DNA of 64,000 nucleotides from Lentisphaerae bacterium GWF2_44_16 (GCA_001803225.1 MHBF01000081.1:1-64000), one strand, 5' to 3'; positions 45,328-54,284 are shown, counted from the stretch's first letter. The notes: a model not told the origin generated them from the letters alone. Numbers and translations: made by a program.

Positions 45328-46551
45328 ATGAAGATTTTAATATTACACCATACGTTTTGGATAGAGATGCTGGCCGAATGCTGGCGGGAATTGACGGGCC
45401 TTGAAATCATAACGTTCCATTTGCCTGTAATGTCTTGGACAGAAAATCCCGCCGCCAAATTCGAATCGGCGCGTCTTCTCATGGAAACGGTAAAGAAAGA
45501 AAAGCCGTCTTTCATATTGGATATCAACGGCGCCGGAATAATTCCCTTTGATGAAACCCATAAGCATTGGACGGCCTCTGAGTTTTCCGTACCATGCGTT
45601 GAATGGTGGTGGGATGACCCGAACAACAACTCCGCACTCTTTTACGATATCCACTATCAGGCATGGTTTGAGGCGCTTACTTCATCAGCGATGATACATT
45701 TTTTCTGGGACGCGGTGCTGGCGGAGGAATATTCCGTATGGTTCGGGAAAAAATGTTTCTTCGCTCCTACGGCTGTTCACCCTGGAGCGTTCAATCCTGA
45801 TGCCGGAAAACTTTCGGGACGTAAGTTCAAAGGCTCCGATGTATCATTCCTCGGTTCCTGTTACCCGTCCCCCGACTTGAGCAGAGAGGAGTTTAGGGAG
45901 CTTGATTTTCTCAGTGAAAAAAGACTGGCTTTCCCTCAAAAAAATTATTTTGAGCTTATGAAAGATTTGTCAGGAGAAGCGCCGCTTTTTTTCAAAACAC
46001 TCAAGGCATCCCTTGAAATTCCATCCGCTATTTTTTCGTCAGACACGCACAGATTGAGAAATTCCCTGAACACCCTCACCGGTATCAAAAGACGGAAAAA
46101 ACCGCTTGCCGAAATAATGGAAAAATTCAAATCATGCCTTATTGTCGGCAATGGCTATCCGCCATCTTTCAATGCGTCAACCGATACTTTTTTCCAGCCT
46201 CTTGAGCTCTCTGCATGTTATAAAGCGTCCGTCTTTAATCTTGATTTGGGCAACGCCCAGAGCTTTACGGGCACCAATATGCGCTCTTATGAAATAATGT
46301 CCTGCGGAGCTCTTCTCGTCCGCAATGAAAAGCCTGACTTCGACCCGGACGCATCTCTGGAAAAACACGTTTACCTGCGTTTCTCGTCCGCGGGAGAACT
46401 CCATGAGCTTTACAGGGAATACAGCGCTGACAAAGGCAAGTTTAGCGAAATATGCGCCAACGCCCGGCAATATGTTATCGAAAACCACAGCTGGCTGAAC
46501 AGGCTTGCCGCAATTATCCCGGTATTATCCGAAAAAATATCCTTAAAGTGA
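45328..46551 (+). CDS. CgeB-like glycosyltransferase (paralogue of 43292)
   Basis: 407 residues, same architecture as the gene at 43292-44509: FILDINGAGIIPFDETHK, CVEWWWDDPNN, WFGKKCF, VHPGAFNPDAGK, NLDLGNAQSFTGTNMRSYEIMSCGALL and ARQYVIENHSWLNRLAA. Here the late motif reads SCGALL whereas the other copy has SCEALL. Start ATG directly follows the promoter-like A+T-rich region; no strong ribosome-binding site. It is divergent from the membrane protein gene and ends 14 bases before ligA, so the three glycan genes are split over both strands. Confidence 0.8.
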   Translation: MKILILHHTFWIEMLAECWRELTGLEIITFHLPVMSWTENPAAKFESARLLMETVKKEKPSFILDINGAGIIPFDETHKHWTASEFSVPCVEWWWDDPNNNSALFYDIHYQAWFEALTSSAMIHFFWDAVLAEEYSVWFGKKCFFAPTAVHPGAFNPDAGKLSGRKFKGSDVSFLGSCYPSPDLSREEFRELDFLSEKRLAFPQKNYFELMKDLSGEAPLFFKTLKASLEIPSAIFSSDTHRLRNSLNTLTGIKRRKKPLAEIMEKFKSCLIVGNGYPPSFNASTDTFFQPLELSACYKASVFNLDLGNAQSFTGTNMRSYEIMSCGALLVRNEKPDFDPDASLEKHVYLRFSSAGELHELYREYSADKGKFSEICANARQYVIENHSWLNRLAAIIPVLSEKISLK

Positions 46552-46565
46552 GGCTTTACCCTTTT

Positions 46566-48509
46566 ATGACCGATTTAAAAAAACTGAACGAAATGTCCGA
46601 ACAGGAACTCGCCCGACTTATAGAGTACCACAATAAACTTTATTGGGAAAAAGGCGAAACGGAAATAAGCGATACCGAATATGATATAATATTCCGCAGA
46701 TTGCAGGAACTAAACCCTGCCCACACTCTGCTTCACGCCGTAAACGCGCCGAAAGTCTCAAGCATCGGAAAAATCAAGCTTTCAAGACCCATGCTTTCTC
46801 TTGACAAGGTTTATACCCTCCAAGAACTCCTGACATGGGCCGCTAAAATCGCGCGTTCTCAGGATGAACTATTCCTAGTACAACCCAAATATGATGGCAT
46901 GTCAGTTAACTTTGAAAATGGTGTACTTGTAACACGAGGAAAGGGAGAAGAAGGAGAAAATATTACCGACAAATTACCTCTAATAGAACTTGAAACAAAA
47001 GACTATAAGGGACCTGTAAATAGAGCTGTTAGAGGGGAAATAATAATGTGCTATAACGATTTTGAAGAATTTAGTAAAGACCCTTCAGCAATAAAAACAA
47101 CTAGTGGCAAGCCTTTTACAAATCGCAGAAGTGTTGTTACTGGTATTATGAGCCTTGATTCTAAAAAGAATAGTGATAAGGCGTTAATCGAAGAGATAGC
47201 AAAGAAAAAATACAAACTTACCCTTATTGACTATGACTTTATTTCTTATCCTGTAAAGTTTGTTGACCTTGAAAAAAAATGGCCTGATTTTCTGGAAAGC
47301 ATTAAAAATCTCCCTTATCCTATGGATGGGCTTGTTATTAAGCTTTCTGACATTCTCTATAGTGAATCTCTTGGTAATACTGCACATCATCCCAGAGGTC
47401 AGATAGCCTTTAAATTCAGCGGTATCAAAAAAGAAACAAAACTCTTGGATGTGGAATGGAGTTTTGGTAAAGCCTGCCTGACCCCGGTTGCTTTACTAGA
47501 ACCCGTAAAAATTGGAGGTACTACAATTAAGCGTGTCACACTCCACAATCTTCAAAACATCATTGATAATGATATTCAAATCGGGGATACTGTTACCGTT
47601 GAAAGGGCCGGGGATGTCATACCTCATATCATAAGCTCCATACCTGGTAAAAACCGCAAATCGTGTGTAATTTCAAATTGTCTATGCTGTGGCGCAAAAC
47701 TTATCCAAGACGGCCCGGAGTTGGTGTGTACTAATCCAGAGTGTTCCGAGATACTTCTTCAACGCCTTTTGGCCGCTGTAAAAAACATTGGAATTGAAAA
47801 TCTTGGCGAACCCAATATAAGAAAAATGATGAAAAATCTTAATGTTAAGAATCTGCGGGATATTTTTGAATTGAATGTAGAGAAAATTTTGAAGCTCGAA
47901 GGATTTCAGTTAAAATCTGCATCAAATCTCTATAAGGAAATACAGTCCGCTAGAAGAGTCAATGACTATCAGCTCCTTGCCGCCATGAACATTTACGGCA
48001 TCGGAAAAAACGTCGCCAAATCAATACTTGCGGAATACACAATTGCTGAATTAAGAAACCTCAATAAGGAACAGCTTTCTGAAATTAACGGTATTGGCCC
48101 CGAACGCGCGGAAGCACTCGAAATCGAATTGAAAAGCCAGTCTGTATTTCTGGATGAATTGCTCAAATGCGTTGAATTGGTTCAAACCAAAGGCGGAGAA
48201 GGACAAAATAAACCGACTATCTGTTTCACCGGAAAAATGCCTAAACAGAGAAGTTATTACGAAAATCTAGCTGTACAACAGGATTATGAGCCAGTTGATA
48301 CGGTTACATCTGAATTGTCCCTCTTAGTCACAGCCGATATTTCCGGGGAAAGTTCCAAGCTGAACAAAGCAAAAAGTTTAGGTGTCAGAATTATATCTTT
48401 GGATGAGTGGTTTCAGAATTTTAAAGAGATAAAACAAAAAGAGGGAAGTGTTGATGAGGATGATCTGAGTGACCTTCCGCTTTTCAATTTTTCAAATGAC
48501 AAAGGGTGA
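46566..48509 (+). CDS. ligA: NAD-dependent DNA ligase, divergent
   Basis: 647 residues. Domain order is complete: NMN-binding Ia (LIEYHNKLYWEKGETEISDTEYDII pattern), adenylation with the nucleophile in QPKYDGMS (~Lys108) and VRGEIIM, OB fold with ITLHNLQNI-type VTLHNLQN and VERAGDVIPHI, the zinc finger CLCCGAK...CTNPEC (~370-395), HhH repeats and a C-terminal BRCT domain. It is shorter and more divergent than typical LigA (KYDG in place of KLDG, RGKGEEGENIT in place of TRGDG..GEDVT). The first ~300 bases use host-like codons, after which the gene turns A+T-rich with CTA/TTA codons until ~47,580. ATG 46566 matches the family N-terminus. Followed by an exonuclease. Confidence 0.88.
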   Translation: MTDLKKLNEMSEQELARLIEYHNKLYWEKGETEISDTEYDIIFRRLQELNPAHTLLHAVNAPKVSSIGKIKLSRPMLSLDKVYTLQELLTWAAKIARSQDELFLVQPKYDGMSVNFENGVLVTRGKGEEGENITDKLPLIELETKDYKGPVNRAVRGEIIMCYNDFEEFSKDPSAIKTTSGKPFTNRRSVVTGIMSLDSKKNSDKALIEEIAKKKYKLTLIDYDFISYPVKFVDLEKKWPDFLESIKNLPYPMDGLVIKLSDILYSESLGNTAHHPRGQIAFKFSGIKKETKLLDVEWSFGKACLTPVALLEPVKIGGTTIKRVTLHNLQNIIDNDIQIGDTVTVERAGDVIPHIISSIPGKNRKSCVISNCLCCGAKLIQDGPELVCTNPECSEILLQRLLAAVKNIGIENLGEPNIRKMMKNLNVKNLRDIFELNVEKILKLEGFQLKSASNLYKEIQSARRVNDYQLLAAMNIYGIGKNVAKSILAEYTIAELRNLNKEQLSEINGIGPERAEALEIELKSQSVFLDELLKCVELVQTKGGEGQNKPTICFTGKMPKQRSYYENLAVQQDYEPVDTVTSELSLLVTADISGESSKLNKAKSLGVRIISLDEWFQNFKEIKQKEGSVDEDDLSDLPLFNFSNDKG

Positions 48510-48513
48510 AAAC

Positions 48514-49155
48514 ATGAAAGTAGTATGTATAGATTTTGAAACGGCAAATGAATTCAGGGGAAGTATCTGTTCCGTGGGAATTGCGACTATTATTGACGGT
48601 CATTTTCATGAGACGGAAGAATTTCTGATAAAACCTCATTCCAGATATGATTATTTTGACCCTTTCAATGTTTCCATTCACGGCATAACCAAGTCGGCCA
48701 CCAGAAACGCGTTGGAGATAAACCAGCTTTTGCCGCAAATAATTCCTCTCTTGGAAAATGCTGTTGTGATTGCTCATAATGCGGCTTTTGATATGTCTGC
48801 CATGAGATATGCGCTCCAGCTTTACAATATCCCTTTTCCAGTTTTTGATTATATGTGCACATGCAAAATTGCAAATCAAGTATGGAAGGACTTGGAAAAC
48901 TATAAATTGGATACTTTGTGCAGGCATTTGAAACATGAGTTCAAGCATCACAACGCTAAAGAAGATGCCATAGCAGCCGGAAAAATCCTGCTTGCCGCAA
49001 TGTCCCGTATAAATGTCGCTGACCCTTATGACCTTGCAAAGGCCATAAACTTAAAAACAGGCAAAATGTATCCCGACAGATATACCCCGTGCAGTCTTAA
49101 AGGCCCTTCTAAAAAGAAAAAAGACAATACCTGTTTAGGTGTAAAAAATATTTAG
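48514..49155 (+). CDS. DEDDh 3'-5' exonuclease (DnaQ-like)
   Basis: 213 residues. Exo I FVCIDFETANEF-like VVCIDFETANEFRG supplies the D and E, Exo II VIAHNAAFDMSAMRYAL the second D, and Exo III epsilon-type KHHNAKEDAIAAG the catalytic histidine and aspartate. Acts on DNA or RNA 3' ends in proofreading or repair. AAAGGGTGA ribosome-binding site; the ligase stop is four bases upstream, so both form an operon, and both share A+T-rich codon use relative to neighbours. The C-terminus is a basic tail (KKKKDN). A large inverted repeat follows the stop. Confidence 0.88.
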   Translation: MKVVCIDFETANEFRGSICSVGIATIIDGHFHETEEFLIKPHSRYDYFDPFNVSIHGITKSATRNALEINQLLPQIIPLLENAVVIAHNAAFDMSAMRYALQLYNIPFPVFDYMCTCKIANQVWKDLENYKLDTLCRHLKHEFKHHNAKEDAIAAGKILLAAMSRINVADPYDLAKAINLKTGKMYPDRYTPCSLKGPSKKKKDNTCLGVKNI

Positions 49156-49157
49156 CT

Positions 49158-49236
49158 CGCAAAGCAAAGCATCCAGCGGTTCTGCCGCTTGAATACGCGC
49201 AGACTGACAATGCTTGTACATGATGTTTGCTTTGCG
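49158..49236. repeat. Large imperfect inverted repeat with nested hairpin
   Basis: CGCAAAGCAAAGCATC (49158-49173) pairs with GATGTTTGCTTTGCG (49222-49236), with one unpaired G. Inside, AGCGG-TTCTG-CCGCT (49175-49189) forms its own stem. It begins two bases after the exonuclease stop. It could be a terminator or a folded recombination site; no integron R motifs are evident and no T-tract follows. Confidence 0.5.
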
Positions 49237-49269
49237 GATTTATTTCAGTTGCACAAAATTTTCTTTGTT

Positions 49270-50643
49270 TTAAAATCCGTACTCCTCAAGTTTCACTTTG
49301 GCGGTGTCCAGAGACGGCTGTACCATTTCAACAAATTTATCTTCATCCAGGGGTATGGATAAAAGATCTTCCCTTATCCTTTCTATCCACAGGTTTTCCC
49401 GTTCGGAGGATTTCAATTCTCCCCTGCCGATGGATGCTTCAATTATTTCCAGTCCCTTGAGAGCGCTTTTTACGGAAGCGTCAATGTAATTGCGGCCTTT
49501 TACGATTTCCCTTGAAATTGCCAGAACATTTTCAGGCGCGAGTATCAGTGCCTGCGGGTCATGGTAAATATCCGATTTGACCAGCCAGTCCTGAAGTTTA
49601 TCCGCTCCTCCTTCTCTGCTTGAAGTGTTCATAAGCCTGACGTCATATTCAAGCTGTTCGAAATATACGGTCGGTGACATGGCTCCGAGAAGTTTTATGT
49701 TCTGTATAGATTCATTGCTCCATAAATCAGCGCAGGCGGCGGCTATATTGCCGAGCGGGCTTAAATGCGCGCAGGCCGCGGTTTTTCCCTCCATTGATAT
49801 TGGTATGCCCGTTATGGCTTTGAGAAAAACTCCCTCGTAAGCGCAGTCCTTGTCAGGCCCTCTGGCGCCTTCTTCAACAGCGACAAGGCTCCTGGTCGCG
49901 GTTACGACCCTGACAATGGCCGCGAATATTTTCGGGATATACTGTCTTTCCGCCAGCACCATCGCCGTATTTCCGAAACCACAGGCAGTATCGCCGCCAG
50001 CTATTTTTCCCTGTTTTTCTGCTATCCCAACAATTTTTTTCCAGAGAAATTTCATGTCACGGACACCAAGGACAGCCTGCGAAAATACCACATTCTTTAT
50101 ATCGCAGTTCATGAGGGCTTCGTCGCAGACTTCCTTTCCCCCGGTGCTTTCTATGGAGAGCAAATCTCCTCCAGCCGCCGCGCCTTTTTCGAAAAGCTCA
50201 AACATGCCCTCAAGGTATTTACCGCTTCTCATGAGAGGCGGACGGTCAAAGTCGCGCGTATCATTAGGCGTAAGGCGTATTTCGCTCTTCAGGCCGTATT
50301 TGGAAAAGAACTCGTCGCAGACCTCATTCATAGCCTTTACAAGTTCAACTCCTATGAAAGGATCAGTCGTCATTTCCAGCAGCGTTTCAAATTCGATGAC
50401 AAACCCTGCGGAATCCAGATGAACAGCGCGTTCAAGGGCGCCTTTTACCGCGGCGGAATAGGCTTCTTTCAAGTCGCCCAGAGTATGCCTGTTTATGACG
50501 GTGCCTTCCGGAACGGTAAAATTCAACTCAGGATATACCAGTCCTCCGCCTATGAGCAGCCCCCTGCTGGTTTTCACAGGTTTCGGAGCTGAACCGAATA
50601 TAAGCTTTTCTGTTTCATTGATTGCCAGTTTCTTGAATTTCAT
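49270..50643 (-). CDS. mtaB: Methanol:corrinoid methyltransferase-like protein
   Basis: 457 residues, full length for MtaB. The zinc ligands of Methanosarcina MtaB appear in place: Glu in LLSIESTGGKE (~164), Cys in AGGDTACGFGNTAM (~220) and Cys in GPDKDCAYEGVF (~268); further matches are EGKTAACAHLSPLGNIAAA and DLWSNESI. The enzyme moves a methyl group from methanol to a corrinoid protein (MtaC). Neither mtaC nor mtaA lies nearby, so the partner is elsewhere or a different corrinoid protein is used. Strong AAGGAG ribosome-binding site. The gene stands alone between A+T-rich regions, which could mean transfer from an acetogen or methanogen. Confidence 0.88.
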   Translation of the reverse strand: MKFKKLAINETEKLIFGSAPKPVKTSRGLLIGGGLVYPELNFTVPEGTVINRHTLGDLKEAYSAAVKGALERAVHLDSAGFVIEFETLLEMTTDPFIGVELVKAMNEVCDEFFSKYGLKSEIRLTPNDTRDFDRPPLMRSGKYLEGMFELFEKGAAAGGDLLSIESTGGKEVCDEALMNCDIKNVVFSQAVLGVRDMKFLWKKIVGIAEKQGKIAGGDTACGFGNTAMVLAERQYIPKIFAAIVRVVTATRSLVAVEEGARGPDKDCAYEGVFLKAITGIPISMEGKTAACAHLSPLGNIAAACADLWSNESIQNIKLLGAMSPTVYFEQLEYDVRLMNTSSREGGADKLQDWLVKSDIYHDPQALILAPENVLAISREIVKGRNYIDASVKSALKGLEIIEASIGRGELKSSERENLWIERIREDLLSIPLDEDKFVEMVQPSLDTAKVKLEEYGF

Positions 50644-51092
50644 CTTGCCTGCTCCTTCTTTAGCCTTTTGATAAACTTTTGAATTTCGAAAACTCTAAAT
50701 TGCTCTATTTTGTTATAATTTTAACATATTATTTTCTGTTTGTCTTGCCCTATTTTTACTTTCTATTGCTCTATATTATCATTTACTACTGTTTTGGTAA
50801 ACAATTGAGATAAATCAGGGAAATATTCTTAAGCAAACAAAGTTTAAGGCAAATGAGTTAATAGAGATTGACAAAAAAAACAAATAATAAATAGGAAGGG
50901 AAAAATTAAAATTAATAATGTTGAAACTTATTTAGCAGGGACGATTTTTGATGTATTTGCTCGCATAACGTGTTACATTTAGCAGAAGCCGTTTATAACA
51001 CACTCGGATTTTATGATACATAGTTTTAAATGCCGGGAAGCAGAAAAAATATTTAATCTGAGTTAAAAGGTCCGCAATGGATAAATAATAAT
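50644..51092. other. A+T-rich intergenic region, 449 bases, no gene seen
   Basis: Separates the leftward mtaB-like gene from a rightward membrane gene. It holds the mtaB ribosome-binding site, an isolated TTGACA at 50868 without a good -10, and a GTGTTA/TAACAC repeat (50970-51001). No convincing ORF, tRNA or small RNA could be recognised. Confidence 0.5.
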
Positions 51093-52301
51093 ATGAAAGT
51101 GCAAGTTTTTTTGCGTATAGTTAGGGATACCTTGTGTGGCGGCAGAGCAAGTTTAGGTGAAGGAACTTTGCTTTCAATCTTGAATGCCTATCTTTGCTAC
51201 TATACGGTGTCTGCTATCGCTGGTATTTTCTGCACATGTTTTGGATGGACCGTATCTGAGCTTTTTTTAAGTTTCAGCATCATGCTTTTCTCTTTTGTCG
51301 TATTACTCCTATTTCTCTCACCGCGTGTGCCTAAGAGATTCTTTCTGATGCCAATACTCTACATCCCCACTGCGATAGTGGTCAGCTTGCAATTCTTCCT
51401 GTTGTCGGAAGTGAACAGTACATTGATAAGTGTCTTGTTTTCCGCATTTCAATTTATGATTGGGATATTGATGCTGTTACTGATAAGGACGTGTTGCGGC
51501 GCTTGGCTGCTACGGGTGGGAGACTTGAACTCAAACTCCTTCAGTAGAGCTTATCTGTTGAGGTTGTCTGGAGGAATGGCGCTAATCATTATCATCTTTA
51601 TTTCGGCAATGTTTGGGATGTTTATGTTTGCTGTAAGGCACTACTCCTCTGACTTTATCCGGGTCACACCTGCTTCAATAAAGTTGGCCAATAAAACGTT
51701 CGAGAAGGGAGGCAAGCGAGTAATACTTTTCGGAATGAGCCATATTGCCGGGAAGGACTTCTATGAAGGCCTGAAAGAAAAGTTCCCATCGCGGGGAACA
51801 ATCATTTTGAGTGAAGGAACTTCAGACAAGAAAAACTTGATTAAGGAAGAATCAGATTACAAAGGAATGGCTACCTTGATTGGAGGTGTCATGCAGCCAT
51901 CTAAGTTTTCGGATACTATTGTTCACAGAAATGCCGATATGGATGTATCTGACTTTTCTTCCGAAACTATAGATAGTCTGAATTTGATAATGAAATTCCA
52001 TTCTTTGCTTGATAGAAAGATTGATAGAAACGTGAATATCGTAAAAATTGTAATTCTATTGTTGAAAGAATGTAGTAATTTTTCCCGAAAAATATCCAAA
52101 GACACGGAGAATTCTTTTCTCGTTGAAGATGATATGATCACAAAGCGCAACGAGCATCTAATGAAAGAAATATTATCTGCTCTTGTGAAATACGATACTG
52201 TGATTGTGCCGTGGGGAGTTTGGCATATGCCTGGAGTTGAACAAATGCTTAAAAAAAGAGGGTTCATCTGCAAAGACATCAGTTACTCATCGCTTTTTTG
52301 A
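51093..52301 (+). CDS. Membrane-anchored TraB/TIKI-like protein
   Basis: 402 residues. The N-terminal ~195 residues carry five or six membrane segments (SAIAGIFCTCFGW, LFLSFSIMLFSFVVLLLFL, FLMPILYIPTAIVVSLQFF, LISVLFSAFQFMIGILMLLL, ALIIIIFISAMFGMFMF). The C-terminal ~200 residues show the spaced motifs of the TIKI/TraB/GumN superfamily: GMSHIAG (~214), ILSEGTSD with the glutamate (~245), KRNEHLM (~350) and WGVWHMPGVEQMLKKRGF (~374). Superfamily members are metal-dependent proteases or peptide-pheromone regulators. The assignment is by motif and is an inference. A+T-rich, no obvious operon partner; ORF starts just after a long intergenic region. Confidence 0.55.
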   Translation: MKVQVFLRIVRDTLCGGRASLGEGTLLSILNAYLCYYTVSAIAGIFCTCFGWTVSELFLSFSIMLFSFVVLLLFLSPRVPKRFFLMPILYIPTAIVVSLQFFLLSEVNSTLISVLFSAFQFMIGILMLLLIRTCCGAWLLRVGDLNSNSFSRAYLLRLSGGMALIIIIFISAMFGMFMFAVRHYSSDFIRVTPASIKLANKTFEKGGKRVILFGMSHIAGKDFYEGLKEKFPSRGTIILSEGTSDKKNLIKEESDYKGMATLIGGVMQPSKFSDTIVHRNADMDVSDFSSETIDSLNLIMKFHSLLDRKIDRNVNIVKIVILLLKECSNFSRKISKDTENSFLVEDDMITKRNEHLMKEILSALVKYDTVIVPWGVWHMPGVEQMLKKRGFICKDISYSSLF

Positions 52302-52363
52302 GGGAACACATACAGTTGATAAAATTATGTATCGCAAGAATTGAAGGTTTCAGAAAATTTGAA

Positions 52364-53056
52364 TTAATCAGTTCTTGAGAGTCTTGAAATGGCGATTACC
52401 AGCTCGCCTTTCCAGTTTTTGGAGGAACAGGCATCTTTCAGTTCCAGCGCTGTTCCGCGAAGGATTTCTTCATGTATTTTTGTGGCTTCCCTGATAATCG
52501 CTATAGGGGTATCGGGGCCGATATGCTGGACAATATCGTCAAGGGCTTTGCTCATCCGATAGGGCGATTCAAACATGAAAACGCTCTTGTCTTCATGCGC
52601 TATTTTCTCAAAAAAATCTTTGCGCCGTCCGCTCTTCACCGGGGCAAAACCGTAGAACGCGAAACGGTCAACGGGGAAACCAGTACACACTATTGAAAAA
52701 GTCAGCGAAGATACACCGGGTATGACCTCGGGCACAATACCTTCTTTAAGCGCTTCCCGCACCAGAAGAAACCCGGGATCGGCAATGCATGGGGTGCCCG
52801 CGTCTGAAACCAAGGCCACTTTTTGCCCGGCCAGGACTTTTTCGAGCAGTTCAGAGGTCTTTCTATGTTCGTTAAACGTGTGATAACTGATAAGGGGGGT
52901 TGTTATCTGATAGTGATTGAGAAGTATTTTGGAACGCCTTGTATCTTCCGCCGCCACAATATCGGCTTCTTTGAGTATTCTCAGCGCCCTCAGGGTGATG
53001 TCCTCAAGATTGCCTATGGGCGTTGAAACAATATATAAAGCGCCTTTTTCATTCAT
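52364..53056 (-). CDS. rsmI: 16S rRNA (cytidine(1402)-2'-O)-methyltransferase
   Basis: 230 residues. Tetrapyrrole methylase fold with LYIVSTPIGNLEDITLRAL, AAEDTRRSKILL, LVSDAGTPCIADPGF, PGVSSLTFSIVCTGF and the later FMFESPYRM. These are the standard RsmI blocks; the enzyme methylates the 2'-OH of C1402 in 16S rRNA using SAM. The C-terminal extension present in some members is absent. Divergent from the pseudouridine synthase gene 107 bases away. Confidence 0.95.
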   Translation of the reverse strand: MNEKGALYIVSTPIGNLEDITLRALRILKEADIVAAEDTRRSKILLNHYQITTPLISYHTFNEHRKTSELLEKVLAGQKVALVSDAGTPCIADPGFLLVREALKEGIVPEVIPGVSSLTFSIVCTGFPVDRFAFYGFAPVKSGRRKDFFEKIAHEDKSVFMFESPYRMSKALDDIVQHIGPDTPIAIIREATKIHEEILRGTALELKDACSSKNWKGELVIAISRLSRTD

Positions 53057-53163
53057 AAAATAAATTCCGGGCTTGATACTTGCCCATGCTGAAATATTAT
53101 TAATTTCCGTATCCTGAAATATATGTTTATGAATGCTTTTTTACAGGCAGTTTGAATATTTTT

Positions 53164-53889
53164 ATGAAAAATGATGAGACCTCAAAAGTTTTCCCGATGA
53201 ATTTGACGCATTATCTGAGCAGTTGCGGCGCGGCTTCAAGAAGGCGCAGCGCTGAACTGATAAAAGCCGGAAACGTCAAAGTCAACGGCGCGCCCGTCGC
53301 GGAACCAGGATTTAAGGTTAATGAAAAAGACATTGTAACTCTTAACGGAACTGAACTCAGGATTGGAAAGCGCTATTACATAATGCTGAACAAGCCGCGC
53401 GGCTATATATGCACTTCCGACGACCCTTACGCGCCTAAAAAAGCAATTGACCTCATAGGACTTGAAAATGTAAGGCTTTTTTCAGTAGGCAGGCTCGACA
53501 AGGAAAGCGAAGGAATGCTGATATTCACCAACGACGGCGACTATGCGGCAAAACTCACAGGCCCCGGGTATGGAATAGAAAAAATTTATATAGCCGGGAC
53601 GGACAAACCCTTGAGTGCCGAAATGATTGAAGCCCTTCAGCGCGGCATTGAGGATGAGGGCGAAAAGCTCTTTGCTGCCGCGATAGAGGAACTTGCTCCT
53701 CGAAAATACCGCTTCACGATGAAAGAAGGCAAAAAGAGGGAAATCAGAAGACTCCTGAAATACGCAAGTACAAGAACAGTTTACCTCAAACGCATAGCTA
53801 CCGGCAAGCTTTCCATCGGTGATTTAAGCACCGGCAAATGGCGTTATCTTTCAGATGAAGACATCAGGCTCAGCCTGGACAATAATTAA
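53164..53889 (+). CDS. Pseudouridine synthase, RsuA/RluB family
   Basis: 241 residues. An N-terminal S4 domain (LTHYLSSCGAASRRRSAELI, KAGNVKVNGA) is followed by the catalytic core with IMLNKPRGYICTSDD, catalytic Asp in SVGRLDKESEGMLIFTNDG, and the C-terminal KKREIRRLLK. Modifies uridine in 16S or 23S rRNA; the S4 plus KPRG pattern fits RluB/RluE/RsuA, and the precise site is not decidable. Start is uncertain: TTG 53152, ATG 53164 and ATG 53197 are all in frame with weak ribosome-binding sites. Immediately upstream of tRNA-Thr. Confidence 0.9.
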   Translation: MKNDETSKVFPMNLTHYLSSCGAASRRRSAELIKAGNVKVNGAPVAEPGFKVNEKDIVTLNGTELRIGKRYYIMLNKPRGYICTSDDPYAPKKAIDLIGLENVRLFSVGRLDKESEGMLIFTNDGDYAAKLTGPGYGIEKIYIAGTDKPLSAEMIEALQRGIEDEGEKLFAAAIEELAPRKYRFTMKEGKKREIRRLLKYASTRTVYLKRIATGKLSIGDLSTGKWRYLSDEDIRLSLDNN

Positions 53890-53960
53890 AAAATCAATAA
53901 TATCGCTGTTGCGCTTTTCCGACCTTATGGTAATTTATCGTATATATATGCTTGAAATGC

Positions 53961-54036
53961 GCCAATGTAGCTCAGTCGGTAGAGCAATTCATTCGTAATG
54001 AATAGGTCGTCGGTTCGATTCCGACCATTGGCTCCA
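53961..54036 (+). tRNA. tRNA-Thr (anticodon CGT)
   Basis: 76 bases with encoded CCA. Acceptor arms GCCAATG/CATTGGC are fully paired, D stem GCTC/GAGC, anticodon stem ATTCA/TGAAT with loop TTCGTAA giving CGT (reads ACG, Thr), and T arm GTCGG-TTCGATT-CCGAC. It borders a degraded A+T-rich region on its 3' side, so it is a candidate integration site, although no repeat of its 3' end was recognised. Confidence 0.95.
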
Positions 54037-54083
54037 CTTTTAAGACTCAAAAATTATAAATTCCCCAATGCTTCAATAAATAA

Positions 54084-54284
54084 TTTTTTTGCGGACAGCT
54101 TGAAGAATTCCCTAAATGGTATAAAAATACGTTAAAGGAAAAACTCAAAAACAGAAAACACGCAAGAGAAGCTTTCTGGAGCAGGGCTTTTGCTGTTGGA
54201 GACGTGGAATGGCTCAGCGCGTTAACATCGAAAACTGGCGTCCACCTGAAACTGCAACAGACAGGGGCTAAAAAAGGCCCTTGA
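54084..54284 (+). pseudogene. C-terminal fragment of a REP-type (Y1) transposase
   Basis: A start-less open frame encodes EEFPKWYKNTLKEKLKN then HAREAFWSRAFAVGDVEWL, which resembles the end of REP-associated tyrosine transposase-like proteins (typical FW..A.AVG...W segment). The catalytic HUH and Tyr parts are absent. It lies 48 bases after tRNA-Thr and upstream of the tandem small genes. The family call is tentative. Confidence 0.4.

Noticed and set aside
49158-49236. Integron attC site
   Set aside because: The inverted repeat lacks the R' GTTRRRY and R'' RYYYAAC cores, and no integrase or cassette array is nearby.
50868-50896. Promoter in the intergenic region before the membrane gene
   Set aside because: TTGACA is present but no -10-like hexamer lies at 16-18 bases.
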